Shown here piece after piece: positions 18,230-26,613 of a stretch of 64,000 bases of DNA; the first letter of the stretch is position 1, and every line of letters starts with the position of its first letter. Location: positions 181,528 to 245,527 of the forward strand of contig JAHQVT010000012.1 of the NCBI GenBank assembly GCA_019634165.1, read 5' to 3'. Under the pieces are notes generated by a model. It ran no database searches. It was not told where the DNA came from and saw nothing but the letters and a program-made list of their open reading frames with translations. This stretch comes from Rhodospirillales bacterium. Lineage in GTDB: Bacteria; Pseudomonadota; Alphaproteobacteria; Rhodospirillales; Thalassospiraceae. A program made the position numbers and the translations under genes.

Positions 18230-19993
18230 TTATTCCGCTGCGATAGAAAATTTGCGGCAATGTGCATGGTAAAGTGTTTCAAGTTCATCAGCGCCAATCA
18301 GGCTTCCTGCTTCGTCCTTGTAGGTCAGATGATGGTTGACCGCCTGACCTTGCCAAAGTTTCTCGATTTCCGCGCGTTCGGCGGTGCCACGGAATTCGGT
18401 GATGAATTCATTGATTGCACATAGCAATTTCGAAGATGCCGGTTCGGCGGCAACTGCGGCCGTATAATAGTAAGGCAGGGGCAGGATATTGCCCGGCAGA
18501 ACCTCAATCTTGTTATGCCACGGGCTTTCTGGGTTGTTTGCCGCCCAGTGGAAGATGGGTTGATCAACGGCAAAGGCATCGACAGTTCCATCAGCAAGAG
18601 CATCATGCAGGCGTGTCTGATCGCTATAGGCAATAAGGTTGGATAGCTTTGCGATGCCACCCGGCTTGTTTTCGTTATCAGACCAACGAAGTCCCTGCTC
18701 TTCAAGCACGGTAAAGGCGACCGGATCATTGATAATACCAAGTACCTTGCCATTCAGATCAGAAAGCTTGTTGATTTCCGTATTTCCGGACCGACGACAC
18801 AAGGCAAAATTCAGATAGGTGTAAGTATCTGAGTAGGCGACCCCTTTATAAAAATCACTGGGGGGAAGTGCGCTCCAGACAACATCGGCGGTCGGTTGGC
18901 CGGATTTTGCACCAACAAACAGAAGTTCGGTTAGCAAATCCCACGGATGTTCAACAAATTCGCATTTAACGCCAAGCCATTTGGCCAATGCGCGGGCGTA
19001 ATCAGCATCAAGTCCGCGCAATGGCATGTTTGGTTTAAGCCGGAACGATAGGCCAACAAAAGCCGGTTCAATCGCGATTCGGATTTTTCCCCGTGCCTTG
19101 ATGTCCGCCAGACGATCATAGGTCGGGTCATCATGCAGATGATTGGATTTAAGGAAATTTGTGATTTTTTGACTGGCAGTTCCGGTCTCACGCAGGCTCG
19201 TGGCCAATGACTTGGTATCGCCATGCGCCCAGGTGACCTTGTTGCGTGTGCGAGCAGATGCATCTTTGCTTCCAGCAAGCAATTCAAACACCACTTGGTT
19301 ATGTTCGGAAATATCTGATAGTCGACCAGACATATTGGCAAAGCGTTCTTGCAAGGTGGTTAGTGATCCTTCGATCTCGCTGCTGAGGCTATCAAGGTCG
19401 CTGCCAATATTTACCATGCTTTGGCGAAGGGACTGTGTCACTTCGGACAGATCAATCAGGTCAACTGCTTCGTTCGTGCGTTGCATCGTGCTTTGCGCAA
19501 GGTTTCCGACTTCTTTGGCAACCACGGCAAAACCACGTCCATGATCACCGGCACGCGCAGCTTCGATTGCCGCATTCAGGGCAAGAAGTTTGATGCCTTT
19601 GCCAATATCTTCGATCGCACCGAGAACCTTATTGGCCCCTTCGGCCTTGGTTTCAAGTTCTGCACTGATGCGTTCAAGGTCGGTTCGGATTGCTTCGGTC
19701 TTGGCACTTACCGTTGCCCGTGTATTGGTTTGGACATGGTGGGCGACATCGGTGCTGTCTTGGATTTCATGACTGGTTTCATCCAGGCCGGTGCGCAAAT
19801 TGGTTGATCGTACGTCAATTTCGCGCATCAGGCTGTCTTGGCTTTCGCCGGCTGTATTGGCGAATTCCAGAAGATGCTGGATGTAATCAAGTGCTGTTGA
19901 AATCCCGCGCATCAGGTCGTCTACCTGTTTTGATGATTGGGCCGGGTCTTGTGAATCGTCTGAACCACGTGCCGCAAAAACAGTCTGTTCCAT
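18230..19993 (-). CDS. soluble chemoreceptor-like protein with C-terminal solute-binding domain (copy B)
   Basis: 587 residues from the ATG at 19993 ([10 protein letters not shown]), with GTGAGG upstream. It has the same architecture as copy A: MCP-type signalling module first ([32 protein letters not shown]), type-3 solute-binding domain second ([43 protein letters not shown]). Long identical blocks in both domains, such as [13 protein letters not shown] and [10 protein letters not shown], show tandem duplication. The N-terminal 30 residues and the linker differ most. No membrane segment is visible. Ligand residues differ in places ([10 protein letters not shown] in [11 protein letters not shown] in B), so the two may sense different molecules. 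Confidence 0.85.
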   Translation of the reverse strand: MEQTVFAARGSDDSQDPAQSSKQVDDLMRGISTALDYIQHLLEFANTAGESQDSLMREIDVRSTNLRTGLDETSHEIQDSTDVAHHVQTNTRATVSAKTEAIRTDLERISAELETKAEGANKVLGAIEDIGKGIKLLALNAAIEAARAGDHGRGFAVVAKEVGNLAQSTMQRTNEAVDLIDLSEVTQSLRQSMVNIGSDLDSLSSEIEGSLTTLQERFANMSGRLSDISEHNQVVFELLAGSKDASARTRNKVTWAHGDTKSLATSLRETGTASQKITNFLKSNHLHDDPTYDRLADIKARGKIRIAIEPAFVGLSFRLKPNMPLRGLDADYARALAKWLGVKCEFVEHPWDLLTELLFVGAKSGQPTADVVWSALPPSDFYKGVAYSDTYTYLNFALCRRSGNTEINKLSDLNGKVLGIINDPVAFTVLEEQGLRWSDNENKPGGIAKLSNLIAYSDQTRLHDALADGTVDAFAVDQPIFHWAANNPESPWHNKIEVLPGNILPLPYYYTAAVAAEPASSKLLCAINEFITEFRGTAERAEIEKLWQGQAVNHHLTYKDEAGSLIGADELETLYHAHCRKFSIAAE

Positions 19994-20059
19994 CGTCAAT
20001 AGCCTCACCACTACCCAAGAGTATTTTTGATTTTGGGAATAATTATTTCTTGTAGTGAA

Positions 20060-20088
20060 ACTTTAACGGCCGGCGACGTATGTTGCAA
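20060..20088 (-). promoter_or_regulatory. promoter of chemoreceptor-like copy B
   Basis: On the minus strand: TTGCAA, 17-base spacer, TAAAGT. Sequence and spacing are shared with the copy A promoter at 18078-18106, showing that the duplication included the control region. Confidence 0.6.
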
Positions 20089-20219
20089 GGCAGCATTCGC
20101 GATTAACGAGAGAAGACGTTTCTTCACTCGGTCCTAAGTTGATCTAAATCGGTTGGTTTTTTTTGCGGGGTAATTTGACCAGCACAGGCCTTTTTTAGGA
20201 CTGGCCTTGCGCGAGATAA

Positions 20220-20678
20220 TTATTCGCGGTGATAGGGATGATTGGTCTGAATAGCGTGGGCACGGAACAATTGTTCAGCAATCAGTGCACGCACCAACAT
20301 ATGCGGCCATGTCGCCTTGCCCAGTGACCAAAGGGTATTGGCGCGGGATTTAAGTGCTTCGCCATGACCATCTGCCCCGCCAATGGCAAAGGCAATATTC
20401 CCGGCATACTGATCCATCCAGCCTTCGAGCTTTTGGGAAAAATCGATGGATCCGTATTCCTTGCCGCGCTCGTCAAGGGCGATCAGAAAGGCATTGTCGG
20501 GAATGGCGCCAAGCAGGAGTTCGGCTTCGCGGTCTTTAAGCTGATTGGGCGGGAGCTTTTTCTTTTCTTCGACTTCGCGGACAACGAATGGCCAGCGCAG
20601 CCGGGCAGCATAATGGTCAAACAGATCTTTTTCGGGGCCAGATTTCATCCGACCTACCGCTGCAAGTGTGATTTGCAT
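20220..20678 (-). CDS. rlmH: 23S rRNA pseudouridine-1915 N3-methyltransferase
   Basis: A 152-residue SPOUT-class methyltransferase, the usual length for RlmH, which methylates pseudouridine 1915 in helix 69 of 23S rRNA on 70S ribosomes. The start MQITLAAVGRMKSGPEKDLFDHY is typical. The SAM-binding trefoil knot is represented by FAIGGADGHG and the C-terminal LVRALIAEQLFRAHAIQTNHPYHR. It lies downstream of rsfS, nadD and proA on the same strand, the common alphaproteobacterial order. Confidence 0.96.
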   Translation of the reverse strand: MQITLAAVGRMKSGPEKDLFDHYAARLRWPFVVREVEEKKKLPPNQLKDREAELLLGAIPDNAFLIALDERGKEYGSIDFSQKLEGWMDQYAGNIAFAIGGADGHGEALKSRANTLWSLGKATWPHMLVRALIAEQLFRAHAIQTNHPYHRE

Positions 20679-20762
20679 GTATTTGATCCAGACCGTTAAG
20701 CTGCTATTTACCCGATTGGCGCTTAGGAGTTTATCCCAAGCGCCGCCAAGCGGCGCGGACTG

Positions 20763-21152
20763 TTAGTACAGTCGCGCTGCTTGCTGTTTCAGTGCCGGGT
20801 TTTCAACGCCCCACATCTCTTCGATGTTGTAGAAGGCGCGTACTTCGGAACGGAACAAATGGACGATGACATCACCGGCATCGACCAGAACCCAGTCACC
20901 TTGTTCCTTGCCTTCTGCTGCGGCACGGCCCTGACCGGCATTCTTGATTGTTTCAACAAGATGCTCTGCCATGGCTGCCACACGACGCGAGGATGACCCC
21001 GTCGCGATGATCATATAGTCGGCAATAGACGTTTTATCGGTTAGATCAATGGTAACAAGGTCTTCGGCCTTGTCATCTGCGAGAGTACTCTGGATCAGCG
21101 AAAGCATTTCGCCGGAAGTCAGAGATTTTTTTGCGGTACCTATGGTCGCCAC
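20763..21152 (-). CDS. rsfS: ribosome silencing factor RsfS
   Basis: 129 residues from a GTG start. RsfS binds uL14 and blocks subunit joining in starvation. Family motifs include DLVTIDLTDKTSIADYMIIATG, ATGSSSRRVAAMAEHLVETIKN, WVLVDAGDVIVHLF and YNIEEMW (quoted in parts). An internal ATG at codon 16 is an alternative start but would remove the first helix region. It lies between nadD and rlmH with gaps of 56 and 84 bases. Confidence 0.95.
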   Translation of the reverse strand: MATIGTAKKSLTSGEMLSLIQSTLADDKAEDLVTIDLTDKTSIADYMIIATGSSSRRVAAMAEHLVETIKNAGQGRAAAEGKEQGDWVLVDAGDVIVHLFRSEVRAFYNIEEMWGVENPALKQQAARLY

Positions 21153-21208
21153 CTTAATTTTCCGCGCGATGGTCCGGTATTAACCAGAAACACAAATCGG
21201 CGCGTTGC

Positions 21209-21817
21209 TTACACCTGCCATCTGCCTTCGGCGCGGATTGCGGTCGAAGAAGCCGGATGGCGCTTGATTGGCAGGTATACCCAGGCCGGAACGTTTAGAT
21301 CGGCCAGCAAACCCGCCTTGTCCATAGGGATACGCCAGCGTTCCATTCGGCGCGCGGCAGTCCCGGACAATGCCTTGTTAGAATACCCCTCACGGTCGAT
21401 AACCGCAATGGGAGCACGTAAAATCAACCTTTCCCACCATTTCCATTTATGGAACTGGGCTAGGTTGTCTGCTCCCATCAGCCATACGAACTTTGTTCGG
21501 GTAAAACGACGTTGCAAGGCTGCAAGAGTGTCGGCCGTATAGCGGGTTCCGAGCTCGGTTTCAATTGCAGAAACCACAATGCGGGGATGCTTTGCCATCA
21601 TTAGTGCTGAATCAAAGCGATCTGCAAGGTCTGCCATGCCCGATCTGGACTTCAGCGGGTTCTGCGGTGAGACAAGCCACCATACCTCGTCTAACTGTAG
21701 GCGTTTCAACGCTTCGAGCGAGATATGCAAGTGACCTTCATGGGCAGGATTAAACGACCCGCCCAGCAAACCGACCCGTGGTGGAGCCACATGTGATCTT
21801 GGCGCGGCAAAGGTCAT
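21209..21817 (-). CDS. nadD: nicotinate-nucleotide adenylyltransferase
   Basis: 202 residues. NadD transfers AMP to nicotinate mononucleotide in NAD synthesis. The nucleotidyltransferase motif GGSFNPAHEGHLHIS holds the (T/H)xGH signature, and the C-terminal region around SSTAIRAEGRW matches the ISST.IR motif. VWWLVSPQNPLK and FVWLMGADNLAQFHKW are also family marks. Its ATG overlaps the proA stop as ATGA, so it is translationally coupled. nadB is elsewhere in this window (28398-30044). Confidence 0.96.
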   Translation of the reverse strand: MTFAAPRSHVAPPRVGLLGGSFNPAHEGHLHISLEALKRLQLDEVWWLVSPQNPLKSRSGMADLADRFDSALMMAKHPRIVVSAIETELGTRYTADTLAALQRRFTRTKFVWLMGADNLAQFHKWKWWERLILRAPIAVIDREGYSNKALSGTAARRMERWRIPMDKAGLLADLNVPAWVYLPIKRHPASSTAIRAEGRWQV

Positions 21818-23100
21818 GGACGGGTCTGACCCTGACCACGGACGATGTATTTATAGCTTGTAAGCTGTTCGACTCCGACCGGACCACGTGCATGAAGCTT
21901 ACCCGTCGAAATGCCGATCTCAGCTCCCATGCCAAATTCACCACCGTCAGCGAACTGAGTCGAGGCATTTACAATCACAATGCCGGAATCAACGCCGTTG
22001 AGGAACGTGGTTGTTGCAGCGGCATTTTCGGCAATGATCGCATCGGTATGGTGTGATCCGAATGTGTTGATGTGATCAACCGCTTCTTCCACACCAGAAA
22101 CAACCTTAATTGCGACAATGGCATCAAGATATTCAGTAACCCAGTCATCTGATGTCGCCGGTTTAATCCGACCATCAACAGCCTGTGCTGTTTCATCACC
22201 GCGCAGTTCGCATCCTTTGGCGACCAAGGCTTCGGCAATGCGCGGCAACAAACGACCCGCGACCGAACTATCGATCAAAACGGTTTCAGTTGCGCCACAA
22301 ATACCGACACGGCGCATTTTGGCGTTGACCACAATGTCGACAGCCTTCTGCGGGTCCGCGCTGGCGTGGACATAGGTGTGGCACAGCCCTTCAAGATGTT
22401 TGAACAGCGGAATGCGGCTTTCATCGGTGATCCGCGAAATAAGCGATTTTCCCCCGCGCGGAACGATGACGTCAATGTAATCGGACAGTTTCAGCATTTC
22501 GCCAACGGCAGCACGGTCCGTGATTGGGATCATCTGAATGGCATGTTCAGGAAGGCCTGCTTCACGAAGGCCAGCCACCATGCAATCAAAGATGGCACGT
22601 GATGAATGGAAACTTTCCGAACCACCGCGCAAGATTGCGGCATTGCCAGATTTGATGCACATGGCACCGGCATCGGCCGTAACGTTCGGGCGGCTTTCAT
22701 AGATGATACCGATCACGCCAAGCGGGACCGAAACACGGGCAATATCAAGTCCGTTACGTTCCGGGCTCCATCGTGCCAATTCGCGGCCAACAGGATCGGG
22801 CAGTTCGGCAACGGCTTCGACACCCGTTGCGATGCCTTCGATCCGGTCTGCATCAAGTGCAAGACGGTCCAGAAGGGCTGCGGTTAGGCCTTTGGCACGA
22901 CCAGCTTCCATGTCCTTTGCATTGGCAGCAAGGATCGTATCGGAATTTTCGCGCAATTTGGCTGCAGCGGCCTTAAGGGCAGCTTCTTTTGGGGCGGATG
23001 GAACCTGAGCAAGTTCGAGTGCTGCTTTGCGGGCGTTGATTCCCATATCGCGCATAAGTGCTGCGATATCTTGGCTTTCGATACTGGCTAGAGCCGTCAT
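21814..23100 (-). CDS. proA: gamma-glutamyl phosphate reductase
   Basis: 428 residues, the usual length. ProA reduces glutamyl-5-phosphate to the semialdehyde in proline synthesis. Aldehyde-dehydrogenase-fold features: the NADPH-binding segment VSVPLGVIGIIYESRPNVT, NAAILRGGSES, and the catalytic Cys in RRVGICGATETVLI. C-terminal NASTQFADGGEFGMGAEIGI is diagnostic. It overlaps nadD by four bases. proB, often upstream, is not here. A 7-bp dyad (23130-23149) lies in its leader. Confidence 0.97.
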   Translation of the reverse strand: MTALASIESQDIAALMRDMGINARKAALELAQVPSAPKEAALKAAAAKLRENSDTILAANAKDMEAGRAKGLTAALLDRLALDADRIEGIATGVEAVAELPDPVGRELARWSPERNGLDIARVSVPLGVIGIIYESRPNVTADAGAMCIKSGNAAILRGGSESFHSSRAIFDCMVAGLREAGLPEHAIQMIPITDRAAVGEMLKLSDYIDVIVPRGGKSLISRITDESRIPLFKHLEGLCHTYVHASADPQKAVDIVVNAKMRRVGICGATETVLIDSSVAGRLLPRIAEALVAKGCELRGDETAQAVDGRIKPATSDDWVTEYLDAIVAIKVVSGVEEAVDHINTFGSHHTDAIIAENAAATTTFLNGVDSGIVIVNASTQFADGGEFGMGAEIGISTGKLHARGPVGVEQLTSYKYIVRGQGQTRP

Positions 23101-23129
23101 GGTCCTGTTTCCGTTCCTAGAAGCGTGCT

Positions 23130-23149
23130 CTATCGCGGAGATGCGATAG
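23130..23149. repeat. inverted repeat in the proA leader
   Basis: CTATCGC-N6-GCGATAG, 30 bases upstream of the proA start and followed on the plus strand by ATCGGTCTTTTT. It could be a transcript hairpin or an operator in the divergent proA / ABC exporter region. On the plus strand it resembles a terminator, although no plus-strand gene ends here. Role undetermined. Confidence 0.35.
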
Positions 23150-23344
23150 ATCGGTCTTTTTGAGATTTTATCAACAAATTGACAAAATAGACATCAAACC
23201 GCGTATCTGCAATGGCGTTAAGTGGGTAAAGGGCCAGAGAAGCTTGCCAAACTGGTTTTCTCAGTCCATCTGTTTAGGACAGAATAAAAAGGTTCGCCGT
23301 GTGCATCCCGCGATGTTGTTCGGTGCCTGTTTGGGGATAAGAAA

Positions 23345-25237
23345 TTGAAAAGCATGGGTTCCGATCAGCCGACTGCGCGTGCAGAGTTCGGCGTGGTAAA
23401 GACTTTTTTGCCTTACCTTTGGCCGCGTGGCGAGTTTGAACTCAAGGTTCGTGTGGTTTTGGCTCTTTTGTTCCTTGTCGGGGCAAAGGTCGCGAATGTC
23501 TATATCCCGGTTCTATATAAATATGCCGTCGATGCCCTTGGTGGTGGTGAAAAATCTGCCAATGTGATGGATGGCGCATCAAATGCCGCCCAATCAGGTG
23601 CATCGGACAGCACATCACTGATTGTTGTGCCAGTAGCATTGATTCTTGCCTATGGCCTTGTGCGTATCTTGGTGTCGGCCTTTGGCGAGATACGGGATGC
23701 TGTTTTTGCCAAGGTTGCCCAGCGCGCCATTCGTCGATCGGCACTTGGGGTGTTTGAACACCTGCATGGTTTGTCTTTGCGGTTCCATCTTGATCGTCAG
23801 ATGGGCGGGCTTTCGCGTGCGATTGAACGTGGGGTAAAGGGCATTGAATTCCTGTTGTCCTTTATGCTGTTTAATATCCTGCCGACCTTGCTTGAGATCG
23901 TTATGGTCTCAATCATCTTGTGGGCGCTGTATGACGTTTGGTTTGCCGTGATCACGTTTACAACCATCGTGATCTATATCGCCTTTACCCTGATAGTGAC
24001 CGAATGGCGCATGAAGTTTCGCCGCGAAATGAACAAGCGCGATGATGAAGCAAATACCAAGGCTATCGACAGTTTGATCAACTACGAAACGGTCAAATAT
24101 TTCAACAACGAAGCCCACGAATCAAAGCGATATGACGCGGCTTTGCGTGGCTATGAAACGGCAGCCGTTTTATCGCAAGTTTCCTTGTCCAAATTGAATG
24201 TCGGGCAGGGCGCAATTATTGCGGTTGGTCTGGTTTTAAACATGCTTTTGGCAGCCCAAGGTGTCAAAGATGGCAGCATGACGGTTGGCGATTTTGTGTT
24301 GGTAAATACCTATTTGCTGCAGCTTTACATGCCGCTTAACTTCCTTGGCTTTGTCTATCGTCAGATCAAGCAATCCTTGACCGACATGGAACGGATGTTC
24401 TCGTTGCTTGATGTGGAAAAGGAAGTCGAAGACAAGCCGGGTGCCCGTGCGCTTGAATGTGATCAGGCCGCCATCCGGTTTGAAGATGTGCATTTCTCCT
24501 ATAACCCGGACCGTAAAATTCTTAAGGGGGTTAGCTTTGAAGTCCCCGCTGGGAAAACTGTTGCCGTGGTGGGGCCAAGTGGGGCGGGAAAATCAACCCT
24601 CACCCGTTTGATGTTCCGGTTCTATGACGTATCGGATGGGCGGATTACGATTGATGGGCAGGATATTCGCGATGTGACGCAAAACTCGCTGCGTCGCGAT
24701 ATTGGCATCGTGCCACAGGATACCGTCCTGTTTAACGATACGATTGCCTATAACGTTTCCTATGGCCGTCCGGGATCGGATCAGGGTGAAATTGAAAACG
24801 CGGCAAAACTCGCCAGCATTGATGGCTTTGTTGCCGGATTGCCCGACGGATTTAAAACCATGGTTGGTGAACGCGGCCTGAAATTGTCGGGCGGGGAAAA
24901 ACAGCGTGTTTCGATTGCGCGTATGTTGTTGAAGCGGCCAAAGATCATGATCTTTGACGAAGCAACATCCGCCCTTGATACCCGCACGGAAAAAGACATC
25001 CAGCAGGCCTTGCGTGAGGTATCGCGTGGGCACACCACACTTGTGATTGCACACCGTTTATCGACCGTGATTGATGCCGATGAAATCATCGTTCTGCGCG
25101 ATGGTCAGGTGGCAGAACGCGGCCGCCATCAGGACCTTTTGGCGCAAGACGGGCTGTATACTGAAATGTGGGCCCAACAGCAGGAAATTCGCGAAGCCGA
25201 AGAAATCCTTGCCCATGCTGGGGAAATTCCCAGCTAA
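23345..25237 (+). CDS. ABC exporter, Atm1/HMT1 type (fused membrane and ATPase domains)
   Basis: 630 residues from a TTG at 23345 (GGGG about 8 bases upstream) or the ATG at 23354. The N-terminal half is a six-helix exporter membrane domain (GRVLALLFLVGAKVANVY-like, then FMLFNILPTLLEIVMVSIIL and AIIAVGLVLNMLLA). It includes the Atm1 marker SLINYETVKYFNNE. The C-terminal ATPase has Walker A GPSGAGKSTL, signature LSGGEKQR, Walker B IMIFDEATSALD and the H-loop IAHRLSTV. Atm1-type proteins export glutathione-bound sulfur species or metal conjugates; the exact substrate here is inferred only. Confidence 0.9.
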   Translation: MKSMGSDQPTARAEFGVVKTFLPYLWPRGEFELKVRVVLALLFLVGAKVANVYIPVLYKYAVDALGGGEKSANVMDGASNAAQSGASDSTSLIVVPVALILAYGLVRILVSAFGEIRDAVFAKVAQRAIRRSALGVFEHLHGLSLRFHLDRQMGGLSRAIERGVKGIEFLLSFMLFNILPTLLEIVMVSIILWALYDVWFAVITFTTIVIYIAFTLIVTEWRMKFRREMNKRDDEANTKAIDSLINYETVKYFNNEAHESKRYDAALRGYETAAVLSQVSLSKLNVGQGAIIAVGLVLNMLLAAQGVKDGSMTVGDFVLVNTYLLQLYMPLNFLGFVYRQIKQSLTDMERMFSLLDVEKEVEDKPGARALECDQAAIRFEDVHFSYNPDRKILKGVSFEVPAGKTVAVVGPSGAGKSTLTRLMFRFYDVSDGRITIDGQDIRDVTQNSLRRDIGIVPQDTVLFNDTIAYNVSYGRPGSDQGEIENAAKLASIDGFVAGLPDGFKTMVGERGLKLSGGEKQRVSIARMLLKRPKIMIFDEATSALDTRTEKDIQQALREVSRGHTTLVIAHRLSTVIDADEIIVLRDGQVAERGRHQDLLAQDGLYTEMWAQQQEIREAEEILAHAGEIPS

Positions 25238-25285
25238 GCAGGGCCAAGAGGCGGGCACTGTTTGATGAGGCCATTTTAAATCAGC

Positions 25286-26242
25286 TTAGGGCAAGGCGCC
25301 AAACACAGCGGTTGTATCAAGCAGCCAAAGAGCCGTGCTGATCGTCAAGAATGACATGGATGTCGCCATCATAAGGGATGCGGCACAGAGACCTTCATGA
25401 CCATATCGCTGTCCGAAAATTGGATAGATGCTCAGCATGGGCGAGCAGGCAAAAGACACGCAGGCAATCTGCAACATCGGATCGATATCGGGCATGAAAT
25501 AGATCAGGGCAAAGACGGCAAGAGGGTGCAATATCAGCTTTGCGCTGACAATCCGCGCCATATCTGCACGCATGCCTTTTAACTTCAGCCCGACCAAACC
25601 GCCACCAATGACAAACAGCGCAACCGGCCCTGATGCCGAAGCCAACATGTCAACGGCCTTAAAAATCGGACGGGGCAGCGTGATGCCAGACAGGGAAATC
25701 ACCAGCCCAATCAGGATTGCAATAATGATTGGGTTTTTGCCGAGATTAAGCAAAGCGTTGCTTAAGACCTGCCAACGGCTTTGATCATCATTTTTGGCAC
25801 TGTCACCAAGGACAAGAACCATTGGCATCATGACCAGGTTTTCAATAATCACACACAGTGCCAAGGCGATCTCGGCTGCCGGACCAAGGAGCTGGGATGC
25901 AACCGGGTAACCAACAAACCCGCTGTTGGACATTGAGATGCCAAGGCCTTGCAAGGTTGCATTGGGTTGGCTTTTTTTGGCGATAAATAGTGCGTAGCTA
26001 AATCCGAATACAAAGACCAATAATGAACCGCCGCCATATGCCGAAAGATAAATCGGATCGATGATTTCGGCTAGATCGCGCTCTGCCAGTGCACGGATCA
26101 AGAGGCAAGGTAGGGCGAAATTTAGCACAAATGCGCCCATGCCGCGGACAATGGTTTGGGGCACAATATTGCGATAAACCGCGAAATAGCCAATCGCGAT
26201 GATCAAGAAGATCGGTGTTGTTATCGCCAGAATGTCAGCCAT
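25286..26242 (-). CDS. AEC-family transporter (auxin efflux carrier type)
   Basis: 318 residues from the ATG at 26242. A TTG at 26263 would add seven residues and neither has a clear ribosome binding site. About ten membrane helices are visible, starting ILAITTPIFLIIAIGYFAVY. The middle holds the family motif SNSGFVGYPVASQLLG, and PMVLVLGDS precedes the second half. Such carriers export or import organic acids and other anions. The substrate is unknown. The gene is preceded by a long, structure-rich intergenic region (26.34-26.52 kb) that would form its leader. Confidence 0.87.
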   Translation of the reverse strand: MADILAITTPIFLIIAIGYFAVYRNIVPQTIVRGMGAFVLNFALPCLLIRALAERDLAEIIDPIYLSAYGGGSLLVFVFGFSYALFIAKKSQPNATLQGLGISMSNSGFVGYPVASQLLGPAAEIALALCVIIENLVMMPMVLVLGDSAKNDDQSRWQVLSNALLNLGKNPIIIAILIGLVISLSGITLPRPIFKAVDMLASASGPVALFVIGGGLVGLKLKGMRADMARIVSAKLILHPLAVFALIYFMPDIDPMLQIACVSFACSPMLSIYPIFGQRYGHEGLCAASLMMATSMSFLTISTALWLLDTTAVFGALP

Positions 26243-26337
26243 GGGTGTTCGCGGATGGTTCAATGTGTTGATGGTCGCTGACGCATGGAGGGTATGTGTG
26301 GCGTCATCGTATCGGGATGGTTGTTTTAATGGGGTAT

Positions 26338-26518
26338 CCCCGTTGCGGGGTGTTGGTCAAGAAACAGAATGGCTTTGTAAATGAACCAAACGGTAATGGA
26401 TGGGGCATAAGGTCATCTGCCCAAGGGTGTTGGGCCCCGCAGGGCTGAGTGCCGGTTTGGATGAATCCGCGCCTTATGGCCCAGTCCATCCGTATCCCCA
26501 GTTTATCGGTTGCCGATA
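26338..26518. other. multi-hairpin intergenic element, candidate structured RNA
   Basis: The 371-base gap 26243-26613 holds nested complementarity. An outer stem pairs GGATGG..CATAAGG (26398-26412) with CCTTATGG..CCATCC (26472-26491). Inside is a perfect hairpin GCCCAA-N5-TTGGGC (26419-26435). On each side is a short hairpin with the same loop: CCCCG-TTG-CGGGG (26338-26350) and TATCGG-TTG-CCGATA (26504-26518). Read on the minus strand it would be the leader of the AEC transporter gene. No known RNA family was recognised. The strand is uncertain. Confidence 0.35.
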
Positions 26519-26573
26519 GAGGATGTGACCGAGGTATTTCTAACAGGGGGGAAAGTTGTTTTTTCTAATTATT

Positions 26574-26606
26574 CCTGTTATTGCAATGACTTGGAAGAAT
26601 AACAGG
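26574..26606. repeat. 9-bp inverted repeat after the GGDEF gene
   Basis: CCTGTTATT (26574-26582) and AATAACAGG (26598-26606) flank a 15-base spacer just past the stop of the diguanylate cyclase gene. The T-run on the plus strand lies before, not after, the stem and the minus-strand side is A-rich, so it is not a standard terminator for that gene. A hairpin at the transcript end or a protein site are both possible. Confidence 0.4.
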
Positions 26607-26613
26607 CCAATCG

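Noticed and set aside
16201-20088. Composite transposon around the duplicated chemoreceptor genes
   Set aside because: No transposase, terminal inverted repeats or target-site duplications were seen; simple tandem duplication explains the data.
26304-26489. 61-codon minus-strand frame in the gap before the AEC transporter gene
   Set aside because: The composition does not look protein-like, no ribosome binding site is seen, and the region is better explained by paired RNA-like elements.
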